This document shows positions 15,894 to 23,977 of a DNA stretch of 47,276 nucleotides, in pieces (the stretch's first letter is position 1; every line of letters starts with the position of its first letter). The stretch spans positions 1 through 47,276 of the forward strand of contig NZ_QFDQ01000269.1 in NCBI RefSeq assembly GCF_003270085.1. Direction: 5' to 3'. The position numbers were made by a program, and so were the translations under genes. The DNA comes from Streptomyces triticisoli (GTDB lineage Bacteria > Actinomycetota > Actinomycetes > Streptomycetales > Streptomycetaceae). The notes beneath the pieces were generated by a model, which worked only from the letters and a program-made list of their open reading frames with translations, was not told the origin of the DNA and searched no databases.

Positions 15894-16673
15894 GTGAACC
15901 CGTCTCGACACCCCCATCGAAGCATCGACCGCCGCGCCCTGTTCCGGGGCGCGGCAGGCATGACGGCCGCGCTCGGCCTGGCGGCGGCCGGCAGCGTCGC
16001 CATGGCGGGCACCGCCTCGGCCTACGGCTGGACCCGCACCCTCCAGCAGGGCGCTTCCGGCTCGGACGTGGTGGAACTGCAGATCCGCGTCGGCGGCTGG
16101 GCCGCCTCCAGCGCCCAGCAGACGTACGTCGCCTGGGACGGCGCCTTCGGCCCGGCCACGGCCGCCGCCGTCAAACGCTTCCAGTCCGCCTACGGCCTGA
16201 CCGCGGACGGCGTCGTCGGCCCGCAGACCCAGAGCGTGCTCAACAGCCTGGAGAGCGGCGACGGTTCGACCGCCCACTTCGACTGGAGCGAGTTCCACTC
16301 CAAGGACGGCTCCGGTTTCAGCGGCGGCAAGGTCGGATCCGCGACGGTCAAGGAGAACGTACGCCGGCTGATGTACAAGCTGGAGGCGGTGCGCAGGAAG
16401 TCCGGCAACAGCCCGATCACCATCAACTCCGGCTTCCGCAGCACCTCGCACAACGCCTCGGTGGGCGGCGCGTCCAACAGCATGCACGTCTACGGCGTGG
16501 CCGCGGACATCGTGGTCTCCGGCCGCAGCACCCTGCAGACCTACCGGGTCGCCGAGACCTGCGGCTTCTCCGGCCTCGAGGCGTACACGAACTCGTGGCA
16601 GCACGTCGACAGCCGCGTCCAGTACCCCTCGTACGGCTCCGGCTTCTGGTGGTGGGAGAGCGGCGTGGTGTGA
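15894..16673 (+). CDS. Secreted zinc D-Ala-D-Ala carboxypeptidase (peptidase M15)
   Basis: The 259-residue precursor has a twin-arginine signal (DRRALFRG, then a hydrophobic stretch ending AGTASA). A peptidoglycan-binding domain follows (DVVELQIRVGGW, FGPATAAAVKRFQ, GLTADGVVGPQT), then an M15A domain. Zinc-ligand patterns are visible as HVYGVAAD (H-X6-D) and WQHVD. It trims peptidoglycan stem peptides outside the membrane, as in the Streptomyces albus G enzyme. GTG 15894 has AGGAG 6 bp upstream. It is a single gene with its own terminator. Confidence 0.88.
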   Translation: MNPSRHPHRSIDRRALFRGAAGMTAALGLAAAGSVAMAGTASAYGWTRTLQQGASGSDVVELQIRVGGWAASSAQQTYVAWDGAFGPATAAAVKRFQSAYGLTADGVVGPQTQSVLNSLESGDGSTAHFDWSEFHSKDGSGFSGGKVGSATVKENVRRLMYKLEAVRRKSGNSPITINSGFRSTSHNASVGGASNSMHVYGVAADIVVSGRSTLQTYRVAETCGFSGLEAYTNSWQHVDSRVQYPSYGSGFWWWESGVV

Positions 16674-16696
16674 TCCGCCCGGCCGCAGCCGACTCG

Positions 16697-16729
16697 GGCC
16701 CGTCCGCGCCTCGGCGGCGCGGACGGGCC
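16697..16729. terminator. Bidirectional terminator between convergent genes
   Basis: A perfect 14-bp stem (16697-16710 with 16716-16729) and 5-nt loop lies between the carboxypeptidase and the convergent GAF/PucR gene. Confidence 0.8.
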
Positions 16730-16783
16730 GCTTGTCTGAGGGCTCCACGGTTCGGTCCACGGTTCGTGAGGGGCGCCCCGGTC

Positions 16784-18802
16784 CTACTCGGTGCTGAGCA
16801 CGGAGTGCACCTTCAGCGCGAGGTGCACCTGCAGCGCCTGGTCGCTGTGGCGCCACTGCGGGCCGAGCAGCGCCGTGATCCGGTCGACGCGCTGGTACAG
16901 GGTGTTGACGTGTACGTACAGGGCGGCCGCGGTGCGGTTGAGGTTGCCGTCGCAGGCGAAGTACGTCAGCAGGGTGCGCACCAGGTCGCTGCGGCGCTGG
17001 GCGTCGTACTCGAGCACCGCGCCGATGGTGCGGTCGACGAAGCGGCGCAGCTCGTCGCGGCCGGTCTTGTGGAACAGCAGCCCGTAGACACCGAGTTCAC
17101 CCGGTGAGGCGCCCTCGCCGGCGCGGCCGAGGGCGAGCAGTACGTCGAGGCAGCGGGCGGCGTCCCGGTGCGCCTCCACGATCGGGTCCACGCCCGTCGC
17201 CGAGGCGGCCGCCGCTCCGACCGTGACCGGGGCGTCCACCGACTTCGTCAGGTGCTCGGCCAGGTCCCGCGCGGTCTCGGCGGGCCCTGCGGCGCGCGCG
17301 GCGGCTCCGTCGCCGCCGTCGTCACCGTCGCCGTCGTCGCCGTCGTCGTCGGGGAGCAGCACGACGACATTGCCCCGGTACTCCCCGGCCAGCCCGCCGG
17401 CCCGGACGGCGAACGGCGCCGCCGCGTCCGCGATCCGGCGCCGGTGGCGGCTGTCCCTGCAGCGGGCGGTGAGCACGGTGTACGGCTTGTCCAGGTCGAG
17501 GCCCATCAGCGCGGCACGCCGCCGCAGTCCTTCGGGGTCGCGGTGCGGGGAGCCGAGCAGGTCCTCGAGGATCTCTCCCCGCAGCCGGTGCTCGGCCTCG
17601 GCGACGGTGCGCTCGCTGAGCAGCATCAGCGCGGTGACCTGTGCGGCGCGCTCCAGCGAGCGGACGTGGGAGGCGTCCACGCGGTCGCGGAGCAGTACCA
17701 GCACCCCGAGCGCCTCGCCGCCCGCCGCGATCGGTGTGGCGCAGACCGTGGCGCCGCCGCTGCCCGACGGTGTCCGGCGGGTGCGGCGCGAGTCCGTACT
17801 GAGCACGCACGCCTCGCGGACCGCGCCCGCCGGGGGCCAGGAGCGCGGCAGTGCGCCCTCGACGCGGGTCTGCTCCACGACCGGGTCCTCGCCCGCGGCG
17901 GCCATGGCCCGCCCGCGCGGATCCAGGACGAGGATGCTGCCGCCCAGGAACTCCGCGAGCGTGCCCGCGATGTCGGACATCCCGCCGCCGTCCAGCACGA
18001 TGGTGGTCAGCCGTTCGTGCAGGGCGGCGGCGCGTTCGATGGACTCGCTGTGCGCCTGGATGACGGCGTTGGCCTCGGTGAGCTCGTCGACCGCGCGGCG
18101 TACGTCCTCGAAGAGAGTGGCGTTCTCGATGGCGATGGCCGCCTGGTTGGCCAGCGAGATCAGCAGGGCCACCTCCTGGCCGGAGAACCCGCGGTGGTCC
18201 CGGTTCGCGGCGAACAGCACACCGACGGCCTTGTTGCCGAGGGTGAGCGGCACCCCCTGGATGGTCGTCAGTCCCTCGCCGCCGACCATGTCGTCGACGG
18301 TGTGCTCGAAGCGCTGGTCGTTGAGGTAGTCGGCGGTGTTGTAGGGGACACCGGTCTTGGCGACCAGCCCGCCGAGGCCGGCGCCCATCGCCAGGCGGCC
18401 CTTTTTGAAGGCGTCGGTGCGGATCCCGTCCGTGACCCGCATGTAGGTGTCGCCGCGGACGGGATCGTTGAGCATCAGATAGGCGGCGTCGGTGTCCAGC
18501 AGGGCGCGGGCCCGTCGGACGATCGCCTGGAGCACGGCCTCCAGGTCCCGCAGCGAGGACAGGTCTCCCGCGGTCTCGTACAGCGCGGCGAGTTCGGCCT
18601 CGCGGCGGCGGCGCTCGTCGAGTCTGGCGCGGACCCGCAGCGCGTCGTCGACCAGCGGGCGAAGCAGCTCGGCGGTGTCGGCGGGGACACCGTCGAGGAC
18701 CGCCTCGTACTCGTGGACGACCGCGCTCTCGCGCAGCAGCAGCCGCAGCAGTCTGCCGACGGATTCGACCCCGAGGACGGTCCCGGGCGGGGCCGCGGTC
18801 AT
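16784..18802 (-). CDS. GAF/PucR-type transcriptional regulator
   Basis: The 672-residue protein has an N-terminal GAF domain (about 90-240), a second sensory region (about 280-420) and a C-terminal PucR/CdaR helix-turn-helix (ACDGNLNRTAAALYVHVNTL near residue 630). Proteins of this type sense a small molecule and control catabolic genes. It follows livM by 62 bp in the same direction, so it is probably the local regulator of the transport/acyl-CoA module. An Asp/Gly-rich insert (LLPDDDGDDGDGDDGGDG) is encoded by a GTC/GCC microrepeat. The start ATG has GGGGAGG 5 bp upstream. Confidence 0.82.
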   Translation of the reverse strand: MTAAPPGTVLGVESVGRLLRLLLRESAVVHEYEAVLDGVPADTAELLRPLVDDALRVRARLDERRRREAELAALYETAGDLSSLRDLEAVLQAIVRRARALLDTDAAYLMLNDPVRGDTYMRVTDGIRTDAFKKGRLAMGAGLGGLVAKTGVPYNTADYLNDQRFEHTVDDMVGGEGLTTIQGVPLTLGNKAVGVLFAANRDHRGFSGQEVALLISLANQAAIAIENATLFEDVRRAVDELTEANAVIQAHSESIERAAALHERLTTIVLDGGGMSDIAGTLAEFLGGSILVLDPRGRAMAAAGEDPVVEQTRVEGALPRSWPPAGAVREACVLSTDSRRTRRTPSGSGGATVCATPIAAGGEALGVLVLLRDRVDASHVRSLERAAQVTALMLLSERTVAEAEHRLRGEILEDLLGSPHRDPEGLRRRAALMGLDLDKPYTVLTARCRDSRHRRRIADAAAPFAVRAGGLAGEYRGNVVVLLPDDDGDDGDGDDGGDGAAARAAGPAETARDLAEHLTKSVDAPVTVGAAAASATGVDPIVEAHRDAARCLDVLLALGRAGEGASPGELGVYGLLFHKTGRDELRRFVDRTIGAVLEYDAQRRSDLVRTLLTYFACDGNLNRTAAALYVHVNTLYQRVDRITALLGPQWRHSDQALQVHLALKVHSVLSTE

Positions 18803-18864
18803 GGAACCTCCCCTACGACAGAACAGCTGAGCCGGAGCGGCCGGCATCGAACACTCCGGACGCC

Positions 18865-19902
18865 TTATGACGGTACGGGCTGTGACGGAGCCTCGCGGTC
18901 GTGCTCCGGGCGGTGTTTCTCGCCGGTGTCCTCGGACAGCGCCCCGAAGCGGCGGCGCAGGAGATGGGTGGCGGTGCCCCACAGACCCCGGCGGAAGAGC
19001 ATGACCACGACGATGAAGATCCCGCCCGTGACCAGGCCGACCTCGTCGAAACCGGCCGTGGCCAGCCAGTCCTCCAGCCGGACGATCACCCCGGCGCCGA
19101 TCAGGCTGCCCCACAGGGTGCCGATGCCGCCGAGGACGGTCATCACGACGACCTTGCCCGAGGTGGTCCAGTACACCTCCTGCAGCGAGGCGAAGCCGTG
19201 GTTGACCGCGTAGAGCCCGCCGGCCAGCCCGGACAGGAAGGCGGAGATGGTGAAGACCACCACCTTGTACCGGTCGACGGGGTAGCCGAGGGCGCGGGCC
19301 CGGGCCGGGTTGTCCCGGACGGCGGCGACGACCCGGCCGAACGGGGAGTGCACGACCCGCCAGGCCGCGAGCAGGCCGAGCAGCACCACCGGCAGCGCCG
19401 CGTAGTAGAAGACGAAGGAGTCGGACAGATCCACTCCGGGCAGCGTCCGGGGTATGCCCTGCAGACCGTTCTCCCCGCCGGTGAGGCCGCTCCACTGGTT
19501 GGCGACGAAGTACACCATCTGGGCGAAGGCCAGGGTGACCATGGCGAAGTAGATGCCGCTGCGCCGCACCCCGAGGAAGCCGATCGGCACGGCGAGGACC
19601 GCGGCGGCCACCGCGCCGCACAGCACCGCGGCGTAGAACGGCAGTCCGGAGTGGATGGCGATCAGGCCGGTGGCGTACGCCGAGGTCCCCCAGAACGCGG
19701 CATGGCCGAAGGACAGCAGTCCCGCGTGTCCGAGCAGCAGGTCGAACGCCACGGCGAACAGGGCCCAGCACAGGATGTCGGTGGCCACCGGCGGGTACAG
19801 CGTCCAGGGCAGCCCGAAGGCGAGCAGCAGCCCGGCGGCGAGCAGACCCCACCGGACCCACGCGGGGTGAGCCTCCAGCCGGGTGACGACGAAGCGGATC
19901 AC
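18865..19902 (-). CDS. livM: Branched-chain amino-acid-type ABC permease LivM
   Basis: The 345-residue inner-membrane permease has about nine hydrophobic segments and the LivM signatures LLSFGHAAFWGTSAYA, AVRDNPARARALGY and VLGGIGTLWGSLIGA. It forms the translocation pore with LivH. GTG 19902 overlaps the livH stop (GTGA), giving translational coupling. HAAT-family permeases carry branched-chain amino acids but also urea, amides and aromatic or short-chain acids, so the substrate cannot be fixed from sequence. Confidence 0.88.
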   Translation of the reverse strand: MIRFVVTRLEAHPAWVRWGLLAAGLLLAFGLPWTLYPPVATDILCWALFAVAFDLLLGHAGLLSFGHAAFWGTSAYATGLIAIHSGLPFYAAVLCGAVAAAVLAVPIGFLGVRRSGIYFAMVTLAFAQMVYFVANQWSGLTGGENGLQGIPRTLPGVDLSDSFVFYYAALPVVLLGLLAAWRVVHSPFGRVVAAVRDNPARARALGYPVDRYKVVVFTISAFLSGLAGGLYAVNHGFASLQEVYWTTSGKVVVMTVLGGIGTLWGSLIGAGVIVRLEDWLATAGFDEVGLVTGGIFIVVVMLFRRGLWGTATHLLRRRFGALSEDTGEKHRPEHDREAPSQPVPS

Positions 19903-20765
19903 GCGTGCTCCTCCTTGCCGAACAGGCCGGCCGGGCGGACCAGCAGGACCACGGCCATGAGCAGGTAGACGGAGGTCTGCGACAGGACGGGGACGTAGAG
20001 GTTGCCGAGCGCCTGCAGCATCCCGATGAGGAACCCGGCGGTGACCGCCCCGGGGATCGAGCCGAGGCCGCCGATGACGACGACCGCGAAGACGATGATG
20101 ATCAGGTCGGCGCCCATGGAGGAGTTGACCGCCCGCATGGGCGCGGCCAGTACCCCGGCGAGCGCGGCCAGGCCGGCCCCGAAGCCGAAGACGGGGGTGA
20201 CCCAGCGGCCGGTGTCGATCCCGAACGCCCTTGTCGTCTCGGGCCGTTCGGTCGCGGCGCGCACCACCGTCCCGATCCGGGTGCGGGTGAGCAGCAGCCA
20301 CACCGCGAGACATACGACGGCGGCCACGCACAGGACGAACACCTGGTAGGTGGGGAAGGTGAACAGGCCGAGGTCGAGCGAGCCGGGGAAGGGGGCGCCC
20401 GCGTACGGCTGCGAGTGCGAGCCGTACTTCATCCGCATCAGGTCCTGGCAGACCAGGGCGATCCCGAAGGTCAGCAGGAAGTTGTAGAGCGGGTCGAGGG
20501 CCGCCAGCCGGTGGACGAGCAGCCGCTCGACGAGCATGCCGGCGGCGGCGAGCACGAGGGGCACGATCAGCAGTGCCCACCAGAAGCCGAGGCCGAGGCT
20601 GTCGGAGAGCACTACGGCGCCGAACGCGCCGAGCATGTAGAGGGCGCCGTGCGCGAAGTTCACCACGCGCAGCATGCCGAAGATGACGGCCAGGCCGAGC
20701 GCGAGCAGGGCGTAGAACCCGCCGCTGACCAGGCCGTTGAACGCCTGTTGCAGGAACGATGTCAT
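19899..20765 (-). CDS. livH: Branched-chain amino-acid-type ABC permease LivH
   Basis: The 288-residue permease has LivH hallmarks: GLVSGGFYALLALGLAVIFG, VNFAHGALYMLGAF and VIGGLGSIPGAVTAGFLIG. It pairs with LivM in the membrane. The ribosome binding site is weak and a 186-bp gap containing a hairpin and tandem repeats separates it from livK, suggesting less permease than binding protein is made. Confidence 0.88.
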   Translation of the reverse strand: MTSFLQQAFNGLVSGGFYALLALGLAVIFGMLRVVNFAHGALYMLGAFGAVVLSDSLGLGFWWALLIVPLVLAAAGMLVERLLVHRLAALDPLYNFLLTFGIALVCQDLMRMKYGSHSQPYAGAPFPGSLDLGLFTFPTYQVFVLCVAAVVCLAVWLLLTRTRIGTVVRAATERPETTRAFGIDTGRWVTPVFGFGAGLAALAGVLAAPMRAVNSSMGADLIIIVFAVVVIGGLGSIPGAVTAGFLIGMLQALGNLYVPVLSQTSVYLLMAVVLLVRPAGLFGKEEHA

Positions 20766-20802
20766 GAGTGTTCTTTCCCGTGGCCGGCGGACGGAGGAAA
20801 GG

Positions 20803-20857
20803 GGCTGGAAAAAGCGGCTGGAGGGAAGGGGCTGGAGCAAAGGGACTGGAGCAAAGG
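20803..20857. repeat. Four tandem 13-14-bp repeats between livK and livH
   Basis: Units GGCTGGAAAAAGC, GGCTGGAGGGAAGG, GGCTGGAGCAAAGG and GACTGGAGCAAAGG follow head to tail. They lie in the leader of livH, 38-92 bp before its start. The A-rich units stand out from the surrounding GC-rich DNA. Confidence 0.7.
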
Positions 20858-20898
20858 AGCGTGGCCCGGAGCCGGGGGGCTGCGGGTGCGGGGGCGGG

Positions 20899-20925
20899 CC
20901 CCGGCGGGCGGCGCGCCCGCCGGGG
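20899..20925 (-). terminator. Intercistronic hairpin after livK
   Basis: A perfect 12-bp GC stem (20899-20910 with 20914-20925) with a 3-nt loop lies 27 nt past the livK stop. Within an operon it is likely a partial terminator or 3' RNA-protecting hairpin favouring binding-protein over permease expression. Confidence 0.65.
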
Positions 20926-20951
20926 AGCGGCACGGCAGAGGCTTTCGCGGG

Positions 20952-22199
20952 TCAGCCCATCGTGCAGTCGGGGGACGGTGCGGCGAACGCCTTGTCGGCG
21001 GGGATCGTCTTCACCAGCTTGGTGAAGTCGTCCTCCTCCGTGCTCTCGGCAGGCTCCTTGACCTGCACGAGGTAGGCGTCGTGCACGACCCGGTGGTCCT
21101 CCTTGCGCACCTCGGCGTTGCGGGCGAAGACGTCGTCGAACTTCATTCCGTCCAGGGTCTTGGCGACGTCCTCCGCCTTGTCGGTGCCGGCCCTCTGCAC
21201 CGCCTCCAGGTACTGGGTCGCGGCCGAGTAGTTGGCGGCGTGGTCGAAGGTGGGCGTCACCCCGGTCCGTTCCTTGAACCGCGCCGACCACTGCTTCGCC
21301 TTGTCGTCCATGTTCCAGAACCAGGCGGTGGTGTACCTCGTCCCGGCGAGGTTCTTCTGACCGATCGACTTGATGTCGGTGTCGAACATCAGGCCGACGG
21401 CCAGCGCGATGTCCTTGTCCTTGAGCTTGAACTGCTGGTACTGCTTGACCACGTTGACCAGGTCGCCGCCGGCCTGCATCACGCCCACGACGTCCGGCTT
21501 CGGCTTGTGGGCCGAGGCCTTCAGCAGGAAGGTCGAGAAGTTGTCGTTCGGGAAGGGGGTCGCGTCCTTGCCGACGACCTCGCCGCCGGCGCTCTTGATC
21601 GCGGTGCTGAACTTCGCCTCCATGTCCTGGCCGAAGGCGTAGTCCGGGTAGATCAGGTACCAGTTCCTGTCGCCGTGCTCCGTCACCTCGGTGCCGGTGC
21701 CGTTGGCGAGCATGTAGGCGTCGTAGGCCCATCCGTAGGTGTACTTGTTGCAGCTCTTGCCGTTCAACTCGGTCGTCGCGGCACCGATGTTGAAGTACAG
21801 GCGCTTGGACTGTCCGGCGATGGTGGCGACCGCGAGGGCGGCGGAGGACGTCGGCACGTCGAAGATCGCGTCGGTCTTCTTGCGGTCGTACATCTCGCGC
21901 GCCTTGGTGTTGGCGATCTCCGGCTTGTTCTGGTGGTCGGCGGAGATGACCGAGATGTTCTTGGTGACGGCCTTGTCGCCGTGCTTCTTCTTGAAGTCGT
22001 CGACGGCCATCTCGACCGCCTTGACGGCGTTCGGCCCGGCGAGGTCGGCGTAGACACCGGACAGGTCGGTCAGTACGCCGAGGGTGATCCCGTCATCGCT
22101 GATGCTGCCGCCGCCCGAACCCGGGCCGCCTCCCCCGCAGCCGGCGAGCAGCGCGATGGCCGCGAGCGCCGCCGAGGGCGCCGACCAGGAACGTCTCAT
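20952..22199 (-). CDS. livK: Periplasmic-type solute-binding lipoprotein of the liv importer
   Basis: The 415-residue lipoprotein has a signal ending LLAGC (Cys21), a Gly/Ser linker and a type I periplasmic-binding (Peripla_BP_6) fold: GVLTDLSGVYADLAGPNAV, IFDVPTSSAALAVA, GWAYDAYML, YPDYAFGQD. It captures the solute outside the membrane for LivHM. Similar binding proteins occur beside aromatic-acid or acyl-CoA genes, consistent with the divergent CoA ligase here. An AGGAGG site lies 6 bp before ATG 22199. Confidence 0.85.
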   Translation of the reverse strand: MRRSWSAPSAALAAIALLAGCGGGGPGSGGGSISDDGITLGVLTDLSGVYADLAGPNAVKAVEMAVDDFKKKHGDKAVTKNISVISADHQNKPEIANTKAREMYDRKKTDAIFDVPTSSAALAVATIAGQSKRLYFNIGAATTELNGKSCNKYTYGWAYDAYMLANGTGTEVTEHGDRNWYLIYPDYAFGQDMEAKFSTAIKSAGGEVVGKDATPFPNDNFSTFLLKASAHKPKPDVVGVMQAGGDLVNVVKQYQQFKLKDKDIALAVGLMFDTDIKSIGQKNLAGTRYTTAWFWNMDDKAKQWSARFKERTGVTPTFDHAANYSAATQYLEAVQRAGTDKAEDVAKTLDGMKFDDVFARNAEVRKEDHRVVHDAYLVQVKEPAESTEEDDFTKLVKTIPADKAFAAPSPDCTMG

Positions 22200-22283
22200 G
22201 GGTTTCCTCCTGCAAGGGTGTGCCGACGGTGGAGAGAGGGGACGGAAGTGGGCGAGCCGGCCGTGCGGCGGCCGGGCCGGGGA

Positions 22284-22991
22284 TCACAGGCCGAGGTACT
22301 GGAGGAGTTCGTGTTCGCGCTCCCGCACCTCGGTGTTGTCGAGCGACCGCACGATGCGGCCCTGGGCCAGCAGGTAGTGGCGGTCGGCGACGGTGGTCGC
22401 GAAGCGCACGTTCTGTTCCACGAGGAGAACGCCGACCCCGTGCTCCTTCGCCCCGCGGATGATCTCCCCGATCCGCTGGACGACGATCGGCGCCAGCCCC
22501 TCGGTGGGCTCGTCGCAGAGCAGCACCCGCGCCCCCGTGCGCAACACCCTGGCCAGCGCCAGCATCTGCTGCTCACCTCCGGAGAGCCTGGCGCCGGACG
22601 TGCGGCGGCGCTGCGCCAGCACCGGGAACGACTCGTAGATCCGCTCCAGCGACCAGGGTGAGCCCGAGGACCTGGCGGCGGCCGGGACCGGAGGGAGGGT
22701 GAGGTTCTCCTCGACGGTCAGGCCCGCGTAGATGCCCCGGTCGTCCGGTACGAATCCCAGGCCGAGCCGGGCCCGGCGGTGCGGGGCGGCCGTGCTGATG
22801 TCCCGCCCGGCGAAGGTGACCTCGCCGGTCATCCGCTGGTGCAGGCCCATCACACACCTCAGCAGGGTGGTCTTGCCGGCGCCGTTGCGCCCCACGAGGG
22901 TGACCACCTCGCCCTCGCCGATCCGCAGCGACACCTCGTCCAGGACCCTGGCCTCGTCGTAGTGGGCGGATACGCCCCGCACCTCAAGCAA
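22284..22991 (-). CDS. livF: ABC ATPase LivF
   Basis: The 235-residue ATPase has Walker A GRNGAGKTT, signature LSGGEQQ, Walker B VLLCDEPTEGL and the H-loop region replaced by the LivF-type LLVEQNV. It drives transport with LivG. The frame begins with TTG 22991, overlapping the livG stop by 8 bp; an internal GTG at 22982 is an alternative. Confidence 0.88.
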   Translation of the reverse strand: MLEVRGVSAHYDEARVLDEVSLRIGEGEVVTLVGRNGAGKTTLLRCVMGLHQRMTGEVTFAGRDISTAAPHRRARLGLGFVPDDRGIYAGLTVEENLTLPPVPAAARSSGSPWSLERIYESFPVLAQRRRTSGARLSGGEQQMLALARVLRTGARVLLCDEPTEGLAPIVVQRIGEIIRGAKEHGVGVLLVEQNVRFATTVADRHYLLAQGRIVRSLDNTEVREREHELLQYLGL

Positions 22992-23742
22992 CGTCCGCCC
23001 CCAGATATGCCTCGACGACCTTCGGATCGGACCGCACGTCCCGGTACGGCCCTTCGGCCAGCACCCGGCCGTGCTGGAGCACCGTCACGGTGTCGGCCAG
23101 TGACCCGACCACGTTCATGTTGTGCTCGACCATCACCACCGTGCGGTCCTCGCGGACCCGGCCGATGAGGGCGACCGTCCGGTCGACGTCCTCCAGGCCC
23201 ATCCCGGCGGTCGGCTCGTCGAGCAGCAGCACCTTCGGATCGAGGGCGAGCGCGAGGGCCAGTTCCAGGGCCCGCTTGTGGCCGTACGGCAGACTGCCCG
23301 CCGACCGGGTGGCGTGCCGGGCCAGACCCACCTGGTCGAGCAGCTCCATCGCGCGGGAGGTGAAGCGGCGCATCTGTTTGTCGGAGCGCCAGAAGCTGCG
23401 CCCGAGGCCCGCTGTGGCCTGCAGGGCCAGCTCGACGTGCGCACAGGCCGTCACCTCGGCGAAGAGGCTGGTGACCTGGAAGGAGCGGGCGACGCCGAGG
23501 CGGGCGATGTGCTCCGGCGGCTGCCCGGTGATGTCCCGCCCGCCCAGCGCGATCCGGCCCGCGGAGGCGGGGAGGAAGCCGGTGAGCAGGTTGAACAGTG
23601 TCGTCTTGCCGGCCCCGTTCGGCCCGACCAGGGCGTGCACGGTGCCTTCCCGGACGTTCAGGTCGACCCCGTCGACCGCACGGAAGCCCTGAAACTCCTT
23701 GACCAGATTCTGCGTTGACAAAATGGCGGGTGATTGGCTCAT
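22984..23742 (-). CDS. livG: ABC ATPase LivG
   Basis: The 252-residue ATPase shows Walker A GPNGAGKTT, a degenerate signature LPYGHKRALE typical of LivG, Walker B VLLLDEPTAGM and the H-loop VMVEHNMNVV. It is the first gene of the importer operon. ATG 23742 has AGGGGAG about 12 bp upstream. The promoter region is shared with the divergent CoA ligase and holds a 29-bp palindrome. Confidence 0.88.
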   Translation of the reverse strand: MSQSPAILSTQNLVKEFQGFRAVDGVDLNVREGTVHALVGPNGAGKTTLFNLLTGFLPASAGRIALGGRDITGQPPEHIARLGVARSFQVTSLFAEVTACAHVELALQATAGLGRSFWRSDKQMRRFTSRAMELLDQVGLARHATRSAGSLPYGHKRALELALALALDPKVLLLDEPTAGMGLEDVDRTVALIGRVREDRTVVMVEHNMNVVGSLADTVTVLQHGRVLAEGPYRDVRSDPKVVEAYLGADVA

Positions 23743-23849
23743 GCCGATCTCGGCTCCCCTGGGATGCGCCGCCGACTGCCGGCGTTGGGGGGAGACGCTA
23801 GAGTCGGCCCCGCACGGGGGCTACGGAGGAGAACACCATAAACCGCACC

Positions 23850-23878
23850 CCGGCAGTGTGGTTTGCCCACACTGCTGG
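23850..23878. promoter_or_regulatory. 29-bp palindromic operator between livG and the CoA ligase
   Basis: CCGGCAGTGTGG (23850-23861) and CCACACTGCTGG (23867-23878) are inverted 12-bp arms with one mismatch around a 5-bp spacer. It sits in the 235-bp divergent region, about 110 bp from each start, positioned to control both operons. A smaller palindrome, CTCCA-TAG-TGGAG, lies at 23912-23924. Confidence 0.55.
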
Positions 23879-23977
23879 CCCCGGACGGCACGGCGCGGTG
23901 GTAGCGGTGCACTCCATAGTGGAGCCGTGCGGACCGTGGGTTTCCTCCGTGGTCCCGCCCCGGCGCCCTCGGTGACG

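Noticed and set aside
20803..20857. CRISPR-like array between livK and livH
   Set aside because: The units are contiguous 13-14-bp tandem repeats with no spacers and no cas genes in the window.
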